From contig QFOL01000016.1 in assembly GCA_003241215.1 (NCBI GenBank), positions 1 to 30,489 of the forward strand: a stretch of DNA of 30,489 bases, written 5' to 3'. The stretch's first letter is position 1, and each line of letters starts with the position of its first letter. The position numbers and the translations under genes are program-made. Origin of the DNA: Agrobacterium fabrum. GTDB taxonomy: Bacteria; Pseudomonadota; Alphaproteobacteria; Rhizobiales; Rhizobiaceae. Below are positions 25,305-30,489 of the stretch, piece after piece. The notes beneath the pieces were generated by a model. It worked only from the letters and a program-made list of their open reading frames with translations, was not told where the DNA came from and made no database searches.

Positions 25305-27249
25305 ATGTCTTTCCTGAAGAATACCAAGATAAAAACGAAGGTCGTTTTTGTCATCTCGTTGATGAGCCTGATGTCGCTTTCCGGAATAAGCTATGTCAGC
25401 CTGCAATATAAAAGCACCGACACCGTCTATAGCCATTTCATCGGCCATGAGGCGCTTGCTGCCGTGCTGAATGCCAGGACCAGCGGCAATCTCAATGCGC
25501 TCGGCATGCAGATGCTGCGCGCCAGCCTCAATGATCCGGAAAGCAGCGATTTCGAAGCCGCCGTTACAACCTTCAGGGCCGACCGCAAGCAGCTCGAAGA
25601 GCGGCAGCACAAGATCATGGAGCTGGTGCCGGCGCGCACGGAAGCCGCCCGTGACATTCTCAAGGGCGTTGTCGAGGTCGAGGAGATCGGCAACCAGGTC
25701 ATCGCCCTCATGCAGGCGGGGCAGCGCGCCGAAGCCCAGCAGATGGCGCTCAACGTGCTGCGGAAGATCACCGAGGTTTCCCCGAAGATCAGCGCGGGCA
25801 ACGAGCAGCTCATCCAGGTGATGAATGACGGCAGGGAACGCCTGACGGCCAGCACCGATACGACGATCTGGACGGGTCTCGTCACCCTCGCACTGGTGTC
25901 TCTCGCCGTGATCGCGCTTGGCCTGCTCATCTCGTCGCGCGGCATCACCCCCCCCCATCGCAAGGCTTCGCGCCCGCATGGAATCGCTTGCCGCCGGCGA
26001 TACGGCAAGCGAGATCGACGGAATGGACCGCAAGGACGAGGTAGGCCAGATGGCCGCAACCGTTCAGGCGTTCCGTGAAAATGCAATCGCACGCGTGCGG
26101 CTCGAGAATGAAACGGAAGCCAGTCGTTCGATGTCCGAGAAGGACCGGATCGAGCGCGAAAGACAGAAGACGCAGGAGGCCGCCGACGTGCAGTTCGCGG
26201 TCAACAATCTCGCCACGGCGCTTTCCAGGATCGCCGAAGGGGATGTGACCCACCGTATTGCCCAGCCTTTTGTCCCGAGCCTCGATGGTATTCGCGGCGA
26301 TTTCAACAGGGCGGCCCAGCAGCTGCAATCGACGCTGACCCAGGTGGCGCAGAATGCACGCGGCATCGATTCCGGCGCCAACGAGATCAGGTCTGCCGCA
26401 GACGATCTCGCCAAGCGCACGGAGCAGCAGGCGGCGGCGGTTGAAGAAACGGCGGCGGCTCTGGAAGAGATCACCACCACGGTGAAGGATTCGACGAGGC
26501 GGGCGCAGGAGGCGGGTCATCTCGTCAGCCGCGCGAAAATCGGCGCGGAAAAGTCGGGGGAAGTGGTTCAGAAAGCCGTCTCCGCGATGGAGCAGATTGC
26601 CACCTCCGCCAATGAGATTTCCAACATTATCGGTGTCATCGACGAGATCGCCTTCCAGACCAACCTGCTGGCCCTGAATGCCGGCGTGGAAGCCGCCCGT
26701 GCGGGCGAAGCGGGCAAGGGCTTTGCCGTCGTGGCGCAGGAGGTTCGTGAACTGGCGCAGCGTTCGGCCAATGCCGCCAAGGAGATCAAGAACCTGATCA
26801 CGACATCGAACGGGCAGGTTCAGCAGGGCGTGCAGCTGGTTGGCGAAACCGGCCGGGCGCTGGAACTGATCGTCACGGAAGTGCAGGAGATCAACCGGCA
26901 CGTCGCTGCAATCGCCGAGTCGGCGCAGGAGCAATCCTCCGGCCTGCAGCAGATCAATACGGCCGTAAACCAGATGGATCAGGACACCCAGAAAAACGCC
27001 GCCATGGTGGAAGAAAGCACGGCGGCAAGCCACGGCCTTGCAAACGAGGCGTCTTCGCTGAACCGGCTGATCGCCCAGTTCAGACTGTCCGAAGGCAGCC
27101 ATGCCGAGGCGTCTGCGCCCGTGCGTACGGCGTCGGTTGCCGACAGGCCGGCGGCGTCTCCCGCCCGTGCGCTTGGCGGCAGGATAAGGGCTGCGTTTTC
27201 CGGCAATGCGGCGCTGAACACCTCCGCCGACAATTGGGAGGAGTTCTGA
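25305..27249 (+). pseudogene. Methyl-accepting chemotaxis protein split by a +1 frameshift in a nine-C run
   Basis: One chemoreceptor is spread over two frames. The first (from ATG 25305, TGAGG upstream) encodes membrane helix 1 near residues 12-32, a helical periplasmic sensor, helix 2 near 188-210, and the start of the HAMP domain ('SSRGITPP'), then runs on out of frame to 26078. The second continues the HAMP ('PPIARLRARMESLAAGDTAS') and the whole signalling part, including the hairpin 'DEIAFQTNLLALNAGVEAAR' and 'AGEAGKGFAVVAQEVRELAQ'. The join falls on nine C's (25948-25956); eight would give one 647-residue receptor with a perfect 'GITPPIARL' HAMP start. The end 'NWEEF' resembles the NWETF-type tether for the CheR methyltransferase. 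Translation might restart at a GTG/ATG in the second frame, giving a soluble fragment. The break could be phase variation, a true mutation, or a sequencing error. Confidence 0.88.
25948..25956 (+). repeat. Nine-cytosine homopolymer at the chemoreceptor frameshift
   Basis: A run of nine C's lies in the HAMP codons. In frame, the protein 'I-T-P-P-I-A-R-L' would need only eight. It is the longest single-base run I noticed in a coding part of the window and a classical site for slipped-strand change or base-calling error. Confidence 0.95.
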
Positions 27250-27298
27250 CACTCCGTTTATCTGCGCCGACCGAGCGTGAGGCATACGGGAGGTCGGA

Positions 27299-27412
27299 TT
27301 GAACATTTGGCGCCGGAAAGCGGAGGCTGCTCTGCTTTTCGGTGTCATGTTTTTGGGCCATGCGATTGCGGCAACGACATTGGCTCCGCATTGCCATCGC
27401 TCATCAAGCTGA
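27299..27412 (+). CDS. Possible 37-residue secreted peptide with TTG start
   Basis: A TTG at 27299 is preceded at ideal distance by GGGAGG (27288-27293) and opens a 37-codon frame. The product has a basic start, a hydrophobic core and an 'AIA' cleavage motif (MNIWRRKAEAALLFGVMFLG, then HAIA), leaving a mature peptide of about 13 residues with one Cys and two His. The signal-peptide shape plus strong ribosome site support translation. The rare start codon and lack of a known family keep this tentative. It sits 50 bases after the chemoreceptor and 45 bases before the next small gene. Confidence 0.35.
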   Translation: MNIWRRKAEAALLFGVMFLGHAIAATTLAPHCHRSSS

Positions 27413-27456
27413 CTAGCCTCGTCGCCATTTGCGGGACTGTTTGGAGGCGGAGAACC

Positions 27457-27639
27457 ATGATCGCGGCCTATATCGATGAATTCATCTTTTTCTGCGCCGG
27501 GCTCTGGATGACGCTGGTGGGGTTCGGATATCTGGCCCTGTCCAAAAATCCCGCCTACCAGCCGCGGGTGGTCCGTCACTTCAGGTGGATGGGGCCGATG
27601 CTGGTCGCAATTGCCGCCATCCTCGCCATGGCGTCGTAA
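27457..27639 (+). CDS. Small hydrophobic membrane protein, 60 residues
   Basis: The ATG at 27457 follows GGAGGCGGAGAACC, a strong ribosome-binding stretch. The product has two likely membrane helices (about residues 8-27, 'EFIFFCAGLWMTLVGFGYLA', and 44-59, 'GPMLVAIAAILAMA') joined by a basic loop ('NPAYQPRVVRHFRWM'), so it should be a hairpin in the inner membrane. I prefer this start to the longer upstream frame because the upstream residues look random. No family recognised; function unknown. It could be in a transcript with the 37-codon ORF just upstream. Confidence 0.65.
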   Translation: MIAAYIDEFIFFCAGLWMTLVGFGYLALSKNPAYQPRVVRHFRWMGPMLVAIAAILAMAS

Positions 27640-27843
27640 GGCGCAAACATGACGGCATGGGCGGGCTTGGCGGCAGGCGCGTTTTGCGCTAACCAGAAGC
27701 CATGATCAAAGCTTCGAGTATCACCTGCATCTAGCTCCCGCCGCAGCGCGAGGAGCATTGGGCGCAAAACCGGTCGGTTTGACGCCTTGCTTATGCTTGC
27801 CTGAAGGCAGGCGAATGCGAACAGATGCAGTGAGACAACTCCA

Positions 27844-28473
27844 ATGGAAAACTATTTCGAAAGCCCTTTCAGGGGCATTACGCTCGACAGGCAGGTCAGG
27901 AACCCCAACCTTGTGGTCGGCAAATACAGCTATTATTCCGGCTATTATCATGGCCACAGCTTTGAGGATTGCGCCCGCTATCTGTTGCCGGATGAAGGCG
28001 CGGACAGGCTGGTGATCGGAAGCTTCTGCTCGATTGGTTCGGGCGCCGCCTTCATCATGGCGGGCAATCAGGGCCATCGCAACGAGTGGATCAGCACGTT
28101 TCCGTTCTTCTTCATGCCGGAGGTGCCGGAATTCGAGAATGCCGCGAATGGTTATCTGCCGGCGGGCGATACCGTTATCGGCAACGATGTCTGGATCGGC
28201 TCGGAGGCCATCATCATGCCGGGCATCACGGTCGGCGATGGGGCGGTGATCGGAACGCGGGCGCTGGTGACGAAGAATGTCGAACCCTATGCCATCGTCG
28301 GCGGCAATCCCGCGAAAACGATCCGCAAGCGGTTCGATGACGGCAGCATCGCCCTGCTGCTTGAGATGAAATGGTGGGATTGGCCGGCGGAACGGCTGAA
28401 GGCGGCAATGCCGCTCATGACCAGCGGCAACATCGCGGAGCTTTACCGGTTCTGGCGATCCGACAAATCCTAG
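27844..28473 (+). CDS. catB: Chloramphenicol O-acetyltransferase, CatB/xenobiotic acetyltransferase type
   Basis: This 209-residue cytosolic enzyme transfers acetyl from acetyl-CoA to the 3-hydroxyl of chloramphenicol. It is of the left-handed beta-helix (hexapeptide) type: '[20 protein letters not shown]', '[20 protein letters not shown]', then the hexapeptide turns '[20 protein letters not shown]' and '[20 protein letters not shown]'. The catalytic His is expected at His78 in 'NQGHRNEW'. The C-terminus '[16 protein letters not shown]' and 'LYRFWRSD' is family-typical. I recognise it as nearly identical to the CatB described from Agrobacterium tumefaciens, where it is a chromosomal resistance gene. 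The ribosome site is weak. No mobile element flanks it, so it looks like a resident gene. Confidence 0.95.
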   Translation: MENYFESPFRGITLDRQVRNPNLVVGKYSYYSGYYHGHSFEDCARYLLPDEGADRLVIGSFCSIGSGAAFIMAGNQGHRNEWISTFPFFFMPEVPEFENAANGYLPAGDTVIGNDVWIGSEAIIMPGITVGDGAVIGTRALVTKNVEPYAIVGGNPAKTIRKRFDDGSIALLLEMKWWDWPAERLKAAMPLMTSGNIAELYRFWRSDKS

Positions 28474-28484
28474 CGGTCAGATGG

Positions 28485-28511
28485 CCGGCCCGTCTCGGCG
28501 AGGCGGGCCGG
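28485..28511 (+). terminator. Strong hairpin after catB, likely 3' end
   Basis: CCGGCCCGTCTC and GAGGCGGGCCGG pair over 12 positions with one G-T wobble and a GGC loop, starting 11 bases after the catB stop. Only a weak T content follows (GTGCTTG), so it is not a perfect intrinsic terminator. Confidence 0.5.
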
Positions 28512-28629
28512 TGCTTGAGGCCCGATCAGGACAGATGGTGCGATTTTGCGACCCCTGGACGGGTGTCTTCAGCCCCACCTGTCTCGTCTTGGGCAGCAGC
28601 GACAGATATTGCGACACCGGCTGCCTGTC

Positions 28630-28956
28630 TCATCCGCTGCCCTTCAGGCCGCGTGATCGCAAACGCCGCAGCCGGACTTCCATCTGCCTCTTTGCCTGAA
28701 TGTCGCCCCGCCTGACAGCCGCCGAGATGCCTTCCACCCACGCCGCAATGGCGCCGTCGTCATCTCCCAGCTTTGCGCGACATTCGCCGAGTTCGGCCCA
28801 GGCCGCCGAATAGTCGGGATCCTGCCGGATGGCCTCGTGGAGATGATGCGCGGCATCTTCGAACTGCCCTGTGGCGGCCAGGGTCTTTGCGATTGAAAAG
28901 CGCAGGAGCGGACTGTCCCGTCCGTCTTCCAGCATCTTCATGAGTTGTTGAATCAT
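28630..28956 (-). CDS. Small TPR-repeat protein
   Basis: I choose the ATG at 28956 (108 residues); a GTG at 28983 would add nine residues. GGGA precedes the ATG. The sequence 'SIAKTLAATGQFEDAAHHLH' then 'EAIRQDPDYSAAWAELGECR' and 'AKLGDDDGAIAAWVEGISAA' is a run of about two to three tetratricopeptide-type helix pairs, a protein-protein interaction scaffold. The C-terminus is very basic ('RRLRSRGLKGSG'). No signal peptide, so cytosolic. It lies downstream of the LacI-family gene on the same strand with 81 bases between them, which contain a small hairpin (ACCTCAA/TTGAGGT, 28999-29018). Partner and role unknown. Confidence 0.7.
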   Translation of the reverse strand: MIQQLMKMLEDGRDSPLLRFSIAKTLAATGQFEDAAHHLHEAIRQDPDYSAAWAELGECRAKLGDDDGAIAAWVEGISAAVRRGDIQAKRQMEVRLRRLRSRGLKGSG

Positions 28957-29037
28957 CACTATCCCGTTGCAATGGTGAAGCACCGTGCAATCGGTACGAC
29001 CTCAAGCCCAGTTGAGGTCAAGCGGCGTTTTGCACAT

Positions 29038-30117
29038 TCATCGCGCTAGGCGGCGCAATGCAAGGGGATCCCATATGTCGTCGAGCGGGCCTTCCAGCGC
29101 GGTTCGCGGCGGAATGAGCTTGGGTTCGATAATGGTGACTTCGGGCTCGGTCCGGTTCTCTTCCAGGAGTTCGAAACCCTTGTTGAGCATCTGTGCTATA
29201 TCGGGCTTGATCATGTAGACCGGGAAAGGAAGGAACGAGGCGAACGGGTCGTAGTCAAAACAGCCGACAACGATGTCGCCAAACGCCTCGCCGTCATGAC
29301 GCCCCATGAAACGAAGCAGCCCTTCGAAATTGATCGACGAATTGACGAAGAAACAGCGGGGCAGGCGGCCCTTGCGCTCAAAGAAACGTTCGAAAGCCAG
29401 TTCCGTCATGCGCGGTGAATAACCGGTGATCTCGATATCGTCTCCGCTTTCAACCCCGAAATAGGAAGCCTTGGCGGCGTGGAAGCCGTCGATACGTGCG
29501 CGGCTGGCGTGGTCGTCATGCCCCCCGAACAGGACGACGTCGTCAGGACCGAGAGGCCCGCCTTTTACCGCATGGGCAAGGATGGCGGACGTCAGTATTT
29601 CCGCGCCCTGCCTGTTGTCGGAAATAACCGAGGGCACAAATTTGCCGGGAAGGTCGATATTGACATGCGGCAGTGCGGCGCGGGCGCAGACCTGGTGCAC
29701 GCCGTCGGGATCGGTCGCGCCGGCAATGAAGAGGGCGTCGATCGAATAGGCGATCAGGGTCTCCACGGTGCGGCGTTCCTCCTCGGGATCGCGCCGCCCC
29801 GAAACGACCATGGGCGACAGGCCGCGTTTGCGGGCCTGCCCTTCGAATGTCTGCGCCATCGATGAAAAGAACCGGTTGTCATAAATGGGCACAAGAAGCC
29901 CAACGAGACCGGATTTCGAACTCCTCAGGCCACGGGCCTGCAGGTTGGCGGTGTAGCGATGCGCCTTGGCGAGCGAGAGAATCTTGTCGGCAGTCTCCTC
30001 CGAAATCCGTCGCTTGCGCCACGATCCGTTCAACACGGCGCTTACCGTCGAGGCCGATGCACCCGACAATATCGACAAGTCATAAATAGTGGCTTTCTTG
30101 GAACTTATGCCCGTCAC
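29038..30117 (-). CDS. LacI-family transcriptional regulator
   Basis: The start is set at the GTG at 30117 (359 residues), because GGGGAG lies six to seven bases before it; a TTG at 30141 would place that ribosome site inside the gene. Residues 9-60 form the LacI DNA-binding head: 'ATIYDLSILSGASASTVSAV' then 'LNGSWRKRRISEETADKILS' and hinge 'LQARGLRSSKSGLVGLLVP'. The rest is a periplasmic-binding-protein-like sensor ('SVISDNRQGAEILTSAILAH', 'VVLFGGHDDHASRARIDGFH'). It is divergent from a sugar-type binding-protein gene, and two operator-like repeats lie between them. It probably represses that transport operon and itself, released by the sugar or a derivative. Confidence 0.92.
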   Translation of the reverse strand: MTGISSKKATIYDLSILSGASASTVSAVLNGSWRKRRISEETADKILSLAKAHRYTANLQARGLRSSKSGLVGLLVPIYDNRFFSSMAQTFEGQARKRGLSPMVVSGRRDPEEERRTVETLIAYSIDALFIAGATDPDGVHQVCARAALPHVNIDLPGKFVPSVISDNRQGAEILTSAILAHAVKGGPLGPDDVVLFGGHDDHASRARIDGFHAAKASYFGVESGDDIEITGYSPRMTELAFERFFERKGRLPRCFFVNSSINFEGLLRFMGRHDGEAFGDIVVGCFDYDPFASFLPFPVYMIKPDIAQMLNKGFELLEENRTEPEVTIIEPKLIPPRTALEGPLDDIWDPLALRRLAR

Positions 30118-30161
30118 TGTGATCTCCCCAACTGATTCCAATTATTAGAGCACGCGTCCCC

Positions 30162-30189
30162 TTGACGGAAGGGCGCTTCATGATATGGT
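30162..30189 (+). promoter_or_regulatory. Possible promoter of the sugar transport operon
   Basis: TTGACG (30162-30167), a 16-base spacer and TATGGT (30184-30189) fit a sigma-70 promoter. The first operator-like repeat begins three bases later, over the likely transcription start, so a bound repressor would block it. A leader of about 160 bases then runs to the ATG. Confidence 0.5.
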
Positions 30190-30191
30190 TA

Positions 30192-30211
30192 TTGCACCAT
30201 CGATTGTGCAG
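30192..30211. promoter_or_regulatory. LacI-type operator 1
   Basis: TTGCACCATCGATTGTGCAG is an imperfect palindrome about a central CG (8 of 10 positions symmetrical), the usual form of LacI-family operators. It abuts the possible -10 element in the divergent region. Confidence 0.65.
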
Positions 30212-30213
30212 CT

Positions 30214-30233
30214 TGGCAATATCGATTGTGCAA
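30214..30233. promoter_or_regulatory. LacI-type operator 2
   Basis: TGGCAATATCGATTGTGCAA repeats the right half of operator 1 exactly (ATCGATTGTGCA), with a weaker left half. Its centre is 22 bp from that of operator 1, about two helical turns, so two repressor dimers would sit on the same DNA face. Confidence 0.6.
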
Positions 30234-30355
30234 GATGGTTGCTGTGGGAGTGGCAAGGGAGAGTCTCGAATAAGCGAGATGAGAAATTTCGAACGCGCCA
30301 GATGAAAAATGGCTGCGGCGGGTTTCGTTTGCCTGGTTTTTTGAGGAGGAACATC

Positions 30356-30489
30356 ATGAAGAAAATTATTGCTGCAGCGGTCGGCCTGTCGCTCGCACTG
30401 CTCTCGTCCGCCGCCTTCGCCGAAGGCCCGAAGGTGGGCGTCGTCGTCAAGATCGGCGGCATTCCGTGGTTCAACGCCATGGAGGCCGG
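30356..30489 (+). CDS. Sugar-type ABC transporter periplasmic binding protein, N-terminal fragment
   Basis: The gene is cut by the window end after 44 codons. TGAGGAGGA lies just before the ATG. The product starts with a signal peptide ('MKKIIAAAVGLSLALLSSAA', cut after 'FAE' or 'FA') followed by 'KVGVVVKIGGIPWFNAME', the first strand and helix of RbsB/LsrB-like sugar-binding proteins (Peripla_BP_4). It is probably the first gene of a sugar uptake operon controlled by the divergent LacI-family repressor. Which sugar is not readable from this fragment. Confidence 0.88.
   Translation, partial: MKKIIAAAVGLSLALLSSAAFAEGPKVGVVVKIGGIPWFNAMEA

Noticed and set aside
25918..27249. The second chemoreceptor frame as an independent soluble chemoreceptor gene
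   Set aside because: It has no good ribosome site or start at its beginning, opens with out-of-frame residues, and its HAMP domain continues exactly from the upstream frame across the C-run.
27758..28015. Possible leader ORF (ATG 27813) overlapping the catB start as an attenuator
   Set aside because: It has an acceptable ribosome site, but it runs far into catB in another frame and I see no stalling motif or competing hairpin to support regulation.

Overview
The window looks like a chromosomal segment of an Agrobacterium-type alphaproteobacterium (Rhizobiaceae). The best marker is the gene at 27844-28473. Its product matches, from memory and nearly throughout, the CatB chloramphenicol acetyltransferase first described from Agrobacterium tumefaciens. 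High GC, dense transport operons and a GCG_CRPN-type small secreted protein agree with this. I see no rRNA, tRNA, CRISPR array, insertion sequence or integrase.

Layout. (1) 1-5783 (+) is a peptide-type ABC import operon: the tail of a family-5 binding protein, two DppB/DppC-like permeases, a cytoplasmic gamma-glutamyltransferase-family enzyme, and a double-ATPase subunit. The gene order suggests import of an amide-type substrate and its cleavage in the cytosol. (2) 5822-11368 (-) is a tightly packed six-gene operon: a Tat-type binding protein, two permeases, an ATPase, a glycerophosphodiester phosphodiesterase-like enzyme and an inositol-monophosphatase-like enzyme. The phosphodiesterase plus phosphatase pair resembles AccF/AccG of the Ti-plasmid agrocinopine operon, so this may be a chromosomal phosphodiester-scavenging system. 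A possible Pho box lies upstream. (3) 11668-13110 (+) holds a small secreted Arg/Trp-rich protein with a textbook terminator, then an orphan Bug/TctC binding protein. (4) 13200-17118 (+) holds a structured leader with a 16-codon ORF, an ABC exporter, a terminator, and an ABC-F protein preceded by an overlapping upstream ORF. (5) 17139-21728 (-) is a minimal archaic (Csu-type) chaperone-usher pilus operon of four genes, with a perfect CtrA-type TTAA-N7-TTAAC box upstream. (6) 22094-24883 (+) is a long-form aconitase B. (7) 25305-27249 (+) is a chemoreceptor broken by one extra C in a nine-C run at the HAMP domain. (8) 27299-28473 (+) carries two very small genes and catB. (9) 28630-30489 holds a small TPR-like protein, a LacI-family repressor and, divergently, the start of a sugar-type binding protein. 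Two operator-like sites 22 bp apart lie in the shared promoter region.

Most genes are recognisable families. The points I would check first are the chromosomal acc-like phosphodiester operon with its possible Pho box, the poly-C frameshift in the chemoreceptor, the CtrA box at the pilus operon, the LacI operator pair, the arginine-less GGT-family enzyme inside a peptide importer operon, and the short ORFs ahead of the ABC exporter and ABC-F genes.
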